NCBI GenBank assembly: GCA_035551355.1
Contig: DASZNF010000079.1
Coordinates: forward strand, 1 to 64,000
Length of the DNA: 64,000 nt
Direction of reading: 5' to 3'
From: DATATV01 sp035551355
Lineage (GTDB): Bacteria > Actinomycetota > Actinomycetes > Mycobacteriales > Pseudonocardiaceae
Position numbers and translations under genes: made by a program. The notes beneath the pieces are model-generated. The model worked only from the letters and a program-made list of their open reading frames with translations, did no database searches and was not told the origin of the DNA. Numbering within the stretch: the stretch's first letter is position 1; each line of letters starts with the position of its first letter. Of the stretch, positions 1 to 8,171 are shown one piece after another.

Positions 1-2699
1 CAGGTGGGTGCGCAGCCGATGAGCGCGAGCACTTCGGCGATGTCATCACCCTGGGTGCGCATGGCCGAGGTGCCCCACACGGTCAGCCCCACCGCGGCGG
101 GATACGTCCCGGTGTCCTCCAGGTGCCGGGCCACCAGCGACTCGGCCAGCGCCGAGCCGGTGTCCCACGCGTTGCGGGACGGGATGGCCTTGGGGTCCAC
201 CGAGTAGAAGTTGCGGCCGGTGGGCAGCACGTTGACCAGGCCGCGGGTCGGGGAGCCGGACGGCCCGGCCGGGACGTACCGGCCGTCCAGCGCGTGCAGG
301 ATGTGGGTCACCTCGTCGGTCGTCCGGGCCAGCCGCGGCACCACCTCGGCCGCCGCGAACTCCAGCACCCGGACCACGTCGGCGGGCGCCTCGCCGAGCA
401 CCTCAGCGCAGACCAGCGCGGCCTTCTCGGGGGCCCAGCCCAGCTGGTCGAGCCCGCCGACCAGCCGGTGCGCGGCCTGCTCCACCAGGTCGAGGGCGTC
501 CGCCGAGGTGCGGGCCGGGCCCGCCGCCACGCGGGTCAGCGCGGCGGGGACGGTGACCAGCTCGGTGTGGTTTTCGTTGCGGAGAAGTTCCGGCGGCAGG
601 CCGGCCCACGCGGCGAGCGCGCTGCGGAGTCCGGGCAGCGCGGCGGTGCGCCCGCCCCAGACCTGCGCGGCGCGCAGCACGGCCAGCACGGTGGCCACCC
701 GCTGCTCACCGTCCGGGGCGCGGCCCAGGATGTGCAGGCCGTCGCGGATCAGCGCGTCCTTGACCTCGCAGAGGTAGCCGTCCACGTGCAGCACGAAGCT
801 GTCGAACTCCGCCGCACCGGGCGCCTCCGCGAGCTCGAGGTCGTGGTGCAGCTCGGCGGCCCGGATCAGCTCCCAGATCTGGCTGCGGACCGCGGGCAGC
901 TTGGCCGGGTCCAGCGCGCTGACCGTGGCGTACTCGTCCAGCAGCTGCTCGAGCTTGGCCAGGTCACCATAGGTGTCGGCGCGGGCCATCGGCGGGATCA
1001 GGTGGTCCACCACCACGGCGTGGCCGCGCCGCTTGGCCTGGGTGCCCTCGCCCGGGTCGTTGACGATGAACGGGTACACCAGCGGCGTGTTGCCGAGCAC
1101 GGCGTCCGGCGCGCAGTCGGCGGACAGGCCCAAACCCTTGCCGGGCAACCATTCCAGCGTGCCGTGCTTGCCAAGGTGCAGCACCGCGTGCACGCCGAAC
1201 TCCTCGGCCAGCCAGCGGTATCCGGCCAGGTACTGGTGGCTGGGCGGCAGGTCCGGGTCGTGGTAGATGGCGATCGGGTTCTCGCCGAACCCGCGTGGTG
1301 GCTGGATCATCAGCACCACGTTGCCGAAGCGCAGCGAGGCGACGTAGATCTCGCCCTCGTCCACGTAGAGCTCGCCGGGCGGGGCGCCCCAGTGCTCGGA
1401 CATGGCCGTGCGCAAGGATTCCGGCAGCGCGTCGAACCATTCCCGGTAGCGCGCAGCGGGCACCCGGATGGCGGCCTTGGACATCTGTTCCTCGGTCAGC
1501 CACTCCACATCGTGCCCACCGGCCGCGATCAGCCGGTGCACCAGCGCGTCGCCGTCCACAGTGGACGGATCGAGCTCGCCGATGTCGTAGCCGGCTTCGG
1601 CCAGCGCGGCCAGCAGCCGGACCGCCGAGGCCGGGGTGTCCAGGCCGACCGCGTTGCCCACCCGGGAATGCTTGGTGGGATAGGAGGACAGCACGATGGC
1701 CAGCTTCTTGCCGGCGTTGGGCACGTGCCGCAGCCGGGCCAGCGCGGTGGCGATCCCGGCCACCCGCGCCGCCCGCTCCGGATCGGCCGCGTACACCGGG
1801 ATGCCGTCCGGGCCGGTTTCCTTGAAGGAGAACGGAACCCCGATCAGCCGGCCGTCGAACTCCGGGATGGCCACCTGCATGCCCGCGTCCATCGGCGAGA
1901 GCGCCGCGTCGCTGGCCGTCCAGTCGGCGTGCGTCGAGGTGAGCACAAGTCCCTGCAGGACAGGCACATCCAGCGCGGCCAAAGCGCCCGCGTCCCAGGA
2001 ATCCTCGGCGCCACCGGCGCTGGCGTCCGCGGCCACCGCCCCACCCGCGGCCAGCACGGTCGCGACCAGGGCGTCACACTGCCCGAGCAGTTCGCGGAGG
2101 CCGTCGCTTTGTTCCTGGTCCAGCCCGCGCAGCGACCCGGAGAACACCGGCAGCGCGTTGGCCCCGGCGGCCTCGACCGCGTCGGCCAGCGTGTCCACGA
2201 ACGCGGTGTTCCCGGCCAGCTCGTGGGCCCGGTAGAACACGATTCCCACGGTCGGCCGATCGGGGTGCCGCGGGCGGTCGCCGTGCACCCCGAAGGCCGG
2301 ACTGGTGGTCGGCGCGGCGAACCCATGCCCGGTGAGCAGCAGGGTGTCGGACAGGAACGCGGCCAGCTCCCGCAGGTTGACCGGACCGCCCTCGACCAGG
2401 TACGCAAGCGCTTGCGCGACCACCCCGGCCGGGGCGGAGGACGCGGCCATCAGCTCCGCGTCCGGCACGGCCTCGCCGCCGAGGCACACGGTGGGCAGAC
2501 CGGAGGCGAGCACCGCGTCCAGCCCGGACTCCCAGGCCCGGCGCCCGCCCAGCAGCCGCACCACGGCCACCTCCACGCCGTCGAGCAGCGCGGGCACCTC
2601 CTCGGCGGTGACCCGGGCGGGGTTGGCCACCCGGTAGTCGGCGCCACAGTCCCGGGCGGCGAGCAGATCGGTGTCCGCGGTGGACAGCAAGAGGATCAC
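1..2699 (-). CDS. cobN: Cobaltochelatase subunit CobN (5' part, 3' end beyond window)
   Basis: This encodes the large ATP-dependent cobaltochelatase subunit, which inserts cobalt into hydrogenobyrinic acid a,c-diamide in aerobic B12 synthesis. About 899 residues are visible from a GTG start (VILLLSTADTD); the family is usually near 1,200 residues, so the C-terminus lies outside the window. Family hallmarks seen are IYHDPDLPPSHQYLA, HLGKHGTLEWLPGK, and VNDPGEGTQAKRRGHAVVVDH in the middle. The reverse strand carries no competing gene; long open frames there are shadows of high-GC codon bias. A cobalamin riboswitch directly precedes the gene, so B12 probably represses it. cobQ lies about 5.5 kb away and is also on the minus strand. 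Confidence 0.93.
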   Translation of the reverse strand, partial: MILLLSTADTDLLAARDCGADYRVANPARVTAEEVPALLDGVEVAVVRLLGGRRAWESGLDAVLASGLPTVCLGGEAVPDAELMAASSAPAGVVAQALAYLVEGGPVNLRELAAFLSDTLLLTGHGFAAPTTSPAFGVHGDRPRHPDRPTVGIVFYRAHELAGNTAFVDTLADAVEAAGANALPVFSGSLRGLDQEQSDGLRELLGQCDALVATVLAAGGAVAADASAGGAEDSWDAGALAALDVPVLQGLVLTSTHADWTASDAALSPMDAGMQVAIPEFDGRLIGVPFSFKETGPDGIPVYAADPERAARVAGIATALARLRHVPNAGKKLAIVLSSYPTKHSRVGNAVGLDTPASAVRLLAALAEAGYDIGELDPSTVDGDALVHRLIAAGGHDVEWLTEEQMSKAAIRVPAARYREWFDALPESLRTAMSEHWGAPPGELYVDEGEIYVASLRFGNVVLMIQPPRGFGENPIAIYHDPDLPPSHQYLAGYRWLAEEFGVHAVLHLGKHGTLEWLPGKGLGLSADCAPDAVLGNTPLVYPFIVNDPGEGTQAKRRGHAVVVDHLIPPMARADTYGDLAKLEQLLDEYATVSALDPAKLPAVRSQIWELIRAAELHHDLELAEAPGAAEFDSFVLHVDGYLCEVKDALIRDGLHILGRAPDGEQRVATVLAVLRAAQVWGGRTAALPGLRSALAAWAGLPPELLRNENHTELVTVPAALTRVAAGPARTSADALDLVEQAAHRLVGGLDQLGWAPEKAALVCAEVLGEAPADVVRVLEFAAAEVVPRLARTTDEVTHILHALDGRYVPAGPSGSPTRGLVNVLPTGRNFYSVDPKAIPSRNAWDTGSALAESLVARHLEDTGTYPAAVGLTVWGTSAMRTQGDDIAEVLALIGCAPT

Positions 2700-2734
2700 G
2701 ATGCGGCCTTCCTCGGGGTCACCCGCCCCGGTTC

Positions 2735-2897
2735 GCGCAGAGCGGCGGCAGGAGTGTCCTGGCTCCCGGATCGGCGCGAGATCCTCGCCTTCCCAGGGCG
2801 GGTGCCCCAGTGGCCGCGATGAGGATCCGCTCCCCGGTGACAGTGGCGGGACCGCCCCGGACTCGCACCGGGTTCCTGCACTGCCGTCGCTGATGGT
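2735..2897 (-). promoter_or_regulatory. Cobalamin (AdoCbl) riboswitch upstream of cobN
   Basis: On the minus strand the segment holds the class hallmarks in order: GGTGCGAGTCCGGG, then CGGTCCCGCCACTGT (contains the B12 box GCCACTG), GCGGATCC, a GGCCACTGG arm, CTGGGAAGGC, and finally GAGCCAGGACACTCCTGCCG. It ends about 35 bases before the cobN GTG, so it can control initiation or premature termination. A TACGAT element (2906-2911) and TTGACG (2933-2938) lie just upstream as a possible promoter, but the 21-base spacer is long. The class and the target gene agree, so assignment is firm. The exact ends are approximate. Confidence 0.9.
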
Positions 2898-3130
2898 CGG
2901 GCCCCATCGTAGGGGGCCGACGGGTGCGCAGACGTCAACCAGAGACGAGCGCGACAACGAGCCTTTCGGATACTGGGAGGTGAGCGCCCGACTGAACTCC
3001 GCTGATCGAACAGGTCCGGCCGGCGGCGGCCCGGTGAGCGATCCGGAAAACCGTCGAGTTGCGCGGCTGAACCCACCGGAATCCGGCGACCGGCTCAGGG
3101 CCTGCGGGCCCACCCCGGCCAGTCCGTTGC
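2898..3130. other. Intergenic region between cobN leader and methyltransferase
   Basis: I see no convincing gene here. It holds the possible cobN promoter near 2906-2938 and, at 3092-3162, a tandem duplication of about 35 bases that overlaps the 3' end of the neighbouring methyltransferase gene. Confidence 0.6.
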
Positions 3131-3162
3131 TCAGGGCTTGCGGGCCACCCCGGCCAGTCCGT
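3092..3162. repeat. Tandem 36/35-bp duplication at the 3' end of the methyltransferase gene
   Basis: Copies at 3092-3127 and 3128-3162 share the CTCAGGGC...TGCGGGCC...CACCCCGGCCAGTCCGTTG order, with one substitution-type change near each end and a one-base length difference. The downstream copy spans the stop codon and last codons of the gene. The second lies just past the stop, so it is untranslated. Confidence 0.85.
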
Positions 3163-3943
3163 TGGCCCGCCCGCCCAGCCCCTGGGCCTCGTTCTCCGAC
3201 TCCGGGTGCCAGGACCACATGTAGGTGACCCCCGGCTCGACCATCTCCAGCCCGCCGAAGAAGGTCTCGAACTGTTCCTGGCTGCGGTAGGTGAACGGGG
3301 TCGCGCTGCGGTCGTACACGGTGCTGGCGGTGCGCGCACCCTGCCGCCGCTCGTCGTTGAGGCCGTCCAGGCTCGGGTGGGAGAGCGCCACATAGCTGCC
3401 CGGAGCCAGCCGCTCGGTGTACCGGGCGATCATCGCGGCCGGGTCGTCGGAGTCGGGGATGTACTGCAGCACCCCGGCGATGATCAGCGCGACCGGCCGG
3501 GACAGGTCGAGCAGGCTCAGCGTGTCCGGGTGGGTGAGCACCGTGTCGGCGTCGCGCAGGTCGGCCTGGATGGCCAGCGCCTTGTCGTTCTCGGCCAGGA
3601 TGGTGTTGCTGTGCGTGACCGCGATCGGCTCGATGTCCACGTACACCACGCGCACCTCGGGGTTGGCCCGCTGCGCGATCTCGTGCACGTTGCCCACGGT
3701 CGGGATGCCCGAGCCGAGGTCGAGGAACTGGTCGATGCCCTGCTCGCACAGGTACCGCACGGCCCGCCGCAGGTAGGACCGGTTGGCCCGCATGCCGAGA
3801 CCGACCGCCGGGTGGGTGCGGTCCATCTCCTCGGCCGCCTTGCGGTCGACCTCGAAGTTGTGTGCACCGCCGAGGAAATAGTCATAGATTCGGGCCGACG
3901 AGGGCCGGTCCACGTCCACCTTGTTCAGCGCGGGGTCGTCCAT
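3131..3943 (-). CDS. SAM-dependent methyltransferase, PF04672 (former DUF574) family
   Basis: The 270-residue protein belongs to an actinomycete-expanded class of SAM methyltransferases of unknown substrate. Features seen: the N-terminal family signature PSSARIYDYFLGGAHNF near residue 15, SAM motif I as FLDLGSGIPT, acidic residue VYVDIEP, and the late motif YMWSWHPE. I chose the ATG at 3943 (MDDPALNKV) because GGGAGG lies nine bases upstream; a longer frame from 4024 is possible but lacks a site. It stands alone, divergent from the PEBP gene. The biological role is unknown, though many relatives lie near secondary metabolism or developmental genes. Confidence 0.85.
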   Translation of the reverse strand: MDDPALNKVDVDRPSSARIYDYFLGGAHNFEVDRKAAEEMDRTHPAVGLGMRANRSYLRRAVRYLCEQGIDQFLDLGSGIPTVGNVHEIAQRANPEVRVVYVDIEPIAVTHSNTILAENDKALAIQADLRDADTVLTHPDTLSLLDLSRPVALIIAGVLQYIPDSDDPAAMIARYTERLAPGSYVALSHPSLDGLNDERRQGARTASTVYDRSATPFTYRSQEQFETFFGGLEMVEPGVTYMWSWHPESENEAQGLGGRANGLAGVARKP

Positions 3944-4167
3944 GGCGCAATGCCTCCCGTTCACACCGGTCACCGACTGTTTCCAGCCACGCGACGGATT
4001 CTCGGCAACAGCCTGACATATCACCCGTCCAGGGGACCAGCAATCCTTCAGGTGAACTCAGTGTGACGCTTTCGGCCGCAAGTGGCCGGACACGCCGCGG
4101 CGACCGGCCGGGCATAGGGTGGCCACGGGTTCTGCACAAGATCAGCCAGTTGGAGGGAGCCCCGCCC

Positions 4168-4710
4168 ATGAGCCTGGACCGTCCCGTCGCCCCCGACCCC
4201 TACAGCCTGCTGCCCGCCGTCGGTTCGTTCACCGTCACCTCGACCGACGTCAGCGACGGCGAAGCGCTGACCAACAAGCACGTGTTCGACGGGTTCGACG
4301 CCGGCGGGGAGAACGTCTCGCCCCAGCTGAGCTGGTCGGGCGCACCCGAGGGCACGCAGAGCTACGTGGTCACCTGCTTCGACCCGGACGCGCCCACCCC
4401 CAGCGGTTTCTGGCACTGGGTGGTGGCCGACATCCCGGCCACGGTCACCGAGCTGGCCGGCGGCGCGGGCGCCAACGACTCCACGCTGCCCGCCGGCGCG
4501 TTCCACATCCGCAACGACTTCGGCCTGGCCGGCTACGGCGGCGCAGCCCCGCCCCCCGGCGACCCGGCGCACCGCTACTACTTCGTGGTGCACGCCGTCG
4601 ACGTCCCCACGCTGGGCATCGACGCCACCGCCTCCCCCGCGGTGACCAGCTTCAACCTGGTGTTCCACACCCTGGCCCGGGCGATCATCACGCCCGTCTA
4701 CGGGGCATAA
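4168..4710 (+). CDS. YbhB/YbcL family Raf kinase inhibitor-like (PEBP) protein
   Basis: The 180-residue protein has the bacterial PEBP fold: SPQLSWSGAPEGTQSYVV, then FDPDAPTPSGFWHWVV, and the late PPPGDPAHRYYFVVHA motif that forms the small anion pocket. No signal peptide is visible, so it is probably cytoplasmic. The start ATG has GGAGGGAG eight bases upstream. It ends one or two bases before the first possible mycothione reductase start, so the two are likely cotranscribed. Cellular function of bacterial members is not established; ligand binding is the family inference. Confidence 0.88.
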   Translation: MSLDRPVAPDPYSLLPAVGSFTVTSTDVSDGEALTNKHVFDGFDAGGENVSPQLSWSGAPEGTQSYVVTCFDPDAPTPSGFWHWVVADIPATVTELAGGAGANDSTLPAGAFHIRNDFGLAGYGGAAPPPGDPAHRYYFVVHAVDVPTLGIDATASPAVTSFNLVFHTLARAIITPVYGA

Positions 4711-4738
4711 AGTGACCGGAGCCGGGGTTGGTGAGACC

Positions 4739-6130
4739 GTGCGGACATTCGACCTGGTGATCATCGGCACCGGCTCCGGTAACTCCATCCTGGATCAGCG
4801 CTTCGCGGGCAAACGCGTGGCGATCGTGGAGAAGGGTGTGTTCGGCGGCACCTGCCTCAACGTCGGCTGCATCCCGACCAAGATGTTCGTGCACACCGCG
4901 GACACCGCGCAGACCGCGAAGAACGGGCCGCGGCTTGGCGTGGACAGCGAACTGCACGGGGTGCGCTGGCCCGAGATCCGGGACCGGATATTCGGCCGCA
5001 TCGACCCGATCGCCGAGGGCGGCCGGGAGTACCGGGTCGACCACGAGGACAACGCGAACGTCACGGTGTTCGCGGGGCTCGCCCGGTTCACCGGCGAGCG
5101 CGAGCTGACCATCGCGCTGGACTCCGGCGGCACCGAGACGATCACCGCGGACACCATCGTTTTGGCGGCAGGAGGCCGCCCGGTGGTGCCGGAGATCCCC
5201 GGTCTGTCCGATGTGGACTATTACACCAGTGACACCGTGATGCGGCTGGATTCGTTGCCCCGCAGCATGATCATCCTCGGCGCGGGCTACATCGCCAGCG
5301 AGTTCGCGCACGTGTTCTCCGCCTTCGGCGTGCAGGTCACCATGATCGGCCGGTCAGCCGGCCTGCTGCGCAACGAGGACACCGACATCAGCGCCCGGTT
5401 CACCGAGCTGGCCCGGGCCCGCTGGGACGTGCGGGACAACCGCAAGACGATGCGGGCCGAGCAGGCCGACGGCGTGGTCCGGCTGCACCTGGAGGGCCCG
5501 GACGGGGCCGAGGTGGTGACGGGCGACGCGCTGCTGGTCGCGGCGGGCCGGCAGCCCAACTCGGATCTGCTGGACGTCACCGCGGGCGGGCTGGCCACCA
5601 CCGAGGACGGCAAGGTCGCGGTGGACGAGTACCAGCGGGCCTCGGTGCCCGGCGTCTGGGCGCTGGGCGACATCAGCTCGAAGTTCGAGTTCAAGCACGT
5701 GGCCAACCACGAATCCCGCGTGGTGCAACACAATCTGCTGCACCCGGACGAACCGCTCGCCGCCGACCACCGGTTCGTGCCGCACGCGGTGTTCAGCTCC
5801 CCGCAGATCGCCTCGGTCGGGCTGACCGAGCAGCAGGCCCGCGCCGAGGGCGTGCGGTACACGACCGCGATCCAGGAGTACGCGGGCATCGCCTACGGCT
5901 GGGCCATGGAGGACACCACCGGCTTCGCCAAGCTGCTGGCCGATCCGGCGACCGGGCAACTGCTCGGCGCGCACATCATCGGCCCGCAGGCGCCCACCCT
6001 GCTCCAGCCGCTGGTGCAGGCCATGAGCTTCGGCCTGGACGTGCGCAGCATGGCGCGCGGTCAGTACTGGATCCACCCGGCCATGCCGGAACTGATCGAG
6101 AACGCGCTGCTCAACCTGGAACTGGACTAA
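4739..6130 (+). CDS. mtr: Mycothione reductase
   Basis: An FAD- and NADPH-dependent pyridine nucleotide-disulfide oxidoreductase that regenerates mycothiol, the main low-molecular-weight thiol of actinobacteria. The FAD motif GTGSGN, redox-active disulfide GGTCLNVGCIPTKM (about residues 35-48), NADPH motif GAGYIASEFAHVFSA, second FAD motif GVWALGDIS and C-terminal HPAMPELIENAL are all present. The mycothione reductase subtype, not glutathione or lipoamide, is indicated by GSGNSIL and YGWAMEDTTGF. GTG at 4739 gives MRTFDLVIIGTG, matching the family N-terminus; an in-frame GTG at 4712 would add nine residues. It follows the PEBP gene closely. Confidence 0.93.
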   Translation: MRTFDLVIIGTGSGNSILDQRFAGKRVAIVEKGVFGGTCLNVGCIPTKMFVHTADTAQTAKNGPRLGVDSELHGVRWPEIRDRIFGRIDPIAEGGREYRVDHEDNANVTVFAGLARFTGERELTIALDSGGTETITADTIVLAAGGRPVVPEIPGLSDVDYYTSDTVMRLDSLPRSMIILGAGYIASEFAHVFSAFGVQVTMIGRSAGLLRNEDTDISARFTELARARWDVRDNRKTMRAEQADGVVRLHLEGPDGAEVVTGDALLVAAGRQPNSDLLDVTAGGLATTEDGKVAVDEYQRASVPGVWALGDISSKFEFKHVANHESRVVQHNLLHPDEPLAADHRFVPHAVFSSPQIASVGLTEQQARAEGVRYTTAIQEYAGIAYGWAMEDTTGFAKLLADPATGQLLGAHIIGPQAPTLLQPLVQAMSFGLDVRSMARGQYWIHPAMPELIENALLNLELD

Positions 6131-7374
6131 ACGAACCGGTCGCGGCCGGCCACCAGGCCGACCACGATCTGGATCGCCTGTCCCACCAGCAGGAAGACCA
6201 GCGACCCGGCCCAGCCGCCGGTCAGCCCGTGCAGCATGCCGAACACCAGCGGGCCGACCGCGGCCAGCAGGTAGCCCACGCTCTGGGTCATGGTGGACAG
6301 CGACCGGGTTTCGGCAGCGTTCGCGGTGCGCAGCGAGATCAGCGCCACGGCCAGCGAGAACACACCCATGCCCACGCCCATCAGCACGGTCCACAGCCAG
6401 GGCGCGGCCTGCGGCGCGAGCATCAGGCCCAGCACACCGAGCACGCCGGTGGCGGTGATCCCGGCCAGCCAGACCGACTGGGACCGGCCACGGCTGGCGA
6501 TCGGGGTGACCACCAGGCTCAGCGGCACACCGATCAGGCTGGCCGTGCCGAGCATGACGCCGGACACCTCACGGCTGACCCCGGCCGCCATCAGCACCTG
6601 GGCCAGCCAGCCCATCACCGAGTAGGCGAACATCGCCTGCAGCCCGAAGAACAGCGTGATCGCCCAGGCCAGCTTGTTGCGCGTGAGTGACCGCCCGCGC
6701 GCCTCCACCGGCGGCAGATCGCCGGCCGGGGCGATGTCGGCGGCCTCCTCGACGGCCGGGTCCGGCGCCGGCCCGGGCCGGGCCGCCAGCAGCCAGCCGA
6801 TCAGCGCGATCGCGGCCAGCACGGCCCAGGCGGCCAGCGCGGTGCGCCAGCCGCTCAGCAGCGAGTCCAGCGCCGGGGTGACCACCGAGGCCAGCGCCGC
6901 CGCCCCCTGCAGGACCGCGGTGTACAAACCGGTGAGCAGGCCGATCCGCCGCGGGAAGGACTCCCTGATCACCACCGGCAGCAACACATTGCAGATGGCG
7001 ATGCCCGCGCAGGCCACGAACGTGCCGGTCAGCAGCACGACCGGGCCGTCGACCACGCGACCGAGCAGGCCGACGGTGAGCAGCCCCAGCGACACGGCCA
7101 GCGCGCGGCCCAGCCCGGCCCGGCGGGCCAGCACCGGAGCCAGGAACCCGGCCAGCCCGAAGCACAGGCCGGGTAGCGCGGTGAGCACGCTGAGGAAGGC
7201 GGGCGAGGCGCGCAGCGAGTCCCGGACCTGGTCGAGGACCGGACCGAGGCCGGTGACCGCGGGCCGCAGGTTGGCCGCCATCAGCAGTACGGCGACGACC
7301 AGGCCCGCGGTGGGCGCGAGGGCCCGGGCGCGCCGGGACGCGCGGGTGCGGATGGCCTGCGGTTCGGTCGTCAT
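6127..7374 (-). CDS. CynX/NimT-type MFS transporter
   Basis: A 415-residue major facilitator with about 12 hydrophobic segments and a central charged loop (near residue 205). The start of the first helix, LLMAANLRPAVTGLGPVLDQV, is the hallmark of the CynX/NimT/YycB group (cyanate, nitroimidazole or small-organic exporters and importers). The ATG at 7374 (MTTEPQ) was chosen; an upstream in-frame ATG at 7392 would sit in the likely regulatory region. Its last four bases overlap the end of mtr tail to tail. It is divergent from a FadR-type GntR gene, so the regulator probably controls it. The substrate is unknown. Confidence 0.88.
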   Translation of the reverse strand: MTTEPQAIRTRASRRARALAPTAGLVVAVLLMAANLRPAVTGLGPVLDQVRDSLRASPAFLSVLTALPGLCFGLAGFLAPVLARRAGLGRALAVSLGLLTVGLLGRVVDGPVVLLTGTFVACAGIAICNVLLPVVIRESFPRRIGLLTGLYTAVLQGAAALASVVTPALDSLLSGWRTALAAWAVLAAIALIGWLLAARPGPAPDPAVEEAADIAPAGDLPPVEARGRSLTRNKLAWAITLFFGLQAMFAYSVMGWLAQVLMAAGVSREVSGVMLGTASLIGVPLSLVVTPIASRGRSQSVWLAGITATGVLGVLGLMLAPQAAPWLWTVLMGVGMGVFSLAVALISLRTANAAETRSLSTMTQSVGYLLAAVGPLVFGMLHGLTGGWAGSLVFLLVGQAIQIVVGLVAGRDRFV

Positions 7375-7380
7375 GAGCCT

Positions 7381-7420
7381 ACTATTACACACATAGGATG
7401 TTCGGATGAAAGGATGTCTG
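7381..7420. promoter_or_regulatory. Shared divergent promoter/operator of transporter and GntR gene
   Basis: The short divergent gap holds two direct AGGATG elements (7395-7400 and 7411-7416) with a GGATG between them, and an AT-rich TATTACACACATA stretch. The gap between the start codons is only 48 bases, so both promoters and any operator must lie here. The exact binding site is inference. Confidence 0.4.
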
Positions 7421-7422
7421 GT

Positions 7423-8097
7423 ATGTCGTTGACCTCAACGCGCCGGACCGGCCTGGTCGACCAGGTCATCGACCAGCTGCGCGAGGCCATCGCCAACGGC
7501 GAATGGCCGGTCGGCGAACGTATCCCACCCGAACCCGAGCTGGTCGCCGCGCTGGGCGTCGGCCGCAACACGGTGCGCGAGGCGGTCCGCGCGCTGTCCC
7601 ACGCCGGGCTCCTGGAGGTACGCCAGGGCGACGGCACCTTCGTCCGGGCGACCAGCGAGATCTCCGGCGCGGTGCGCAGGCTGTGCGGATCGGAGCTGCG
7701 CGAAGTGCTGCAGGTGCGGCGGGCCCTGGAAGTGGAGGGCGCCCGGCTGGCCGCGCTGCACCGCACGGAGGACGAACTGGCCGAGCTGACCGAGACGCTG
7801 TCGCACCGCGATCACGCCTGGGGCGAGCGGACCTGGGACGCCGTGGTGGACACCGACACCCGGTTCCACCAGCTGGTGGTCCGGTGTTCGCACAACAACC
7901 TGCTGATCGCCCTGCACGAGGGGGTCACCGAGGCGGTCCGGGCCAGCGTGCTGGCCACCGTGGACAACCCGGCGGTGCCCTCGTTCATCGACCACGGCCC
8001 GATGCTGGCCGCCATCCGCGCGGGTGACGGCGACCGGGCCGCCCGGGAAACCGCACAGTTCCTGGACATCCTGATCACCGGCACCAGTCGGACCTGA
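7423..8097 (+). CDS. GntR-family regulator, FadR/FCD type
   Basis: A 224-residue regulator with an N-terminal winged helix (residues about 5-70: LREAIANGEWPVGERIPPEPEL, VGRNTVREAVRAL) and an all-helical FCD ligand domain (DTRFHQLVVRCSHNNL, with metal/ligand-type Asp and His). AAGGATG seven bases upstream supports ATG 7423; ATG 7414 is also in frame. Divergent from the CynX-type transporter, with about 48 bases between starts that contain repeated AGGATG elements, so local control of both genes is likely. The effector is not predictable from sequence. Confidence 0.88.
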   Translation: MSLTSTRRTGLVDQVIDQLREAIANGEWPVGERIPPEPELVAALGVGRNTVREAVRALSHAGLLEVRQGDGTFVRATSEISGAVRRLCGSELREVLQVRRALEVEGARLAALHRTEDELAELTETLSHRDHAWGERTWDAVVDTDTRFHQLVVRCSHNNLLIALHEGVTEAVRASVLATVDNPAVPSFIDHGPMLAAIRAGDGDRAARETAQFLDILITGTSRT

Positions 8098-8171
8098 CCG
8101 GATCGCGGAGTTCGGCCCGCGCAAGGCGATTCGGCTCGCGTCGGACGATTCAACTTGCGCCGCAACGACAA

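Noticed and set aside
123..2822. Long plus-strand open frame over cobN
   Set aside because: Codon-bias shadow: the minus strand gives a clear CobN protein with riboswitch, and the plus frame has no family motifs.
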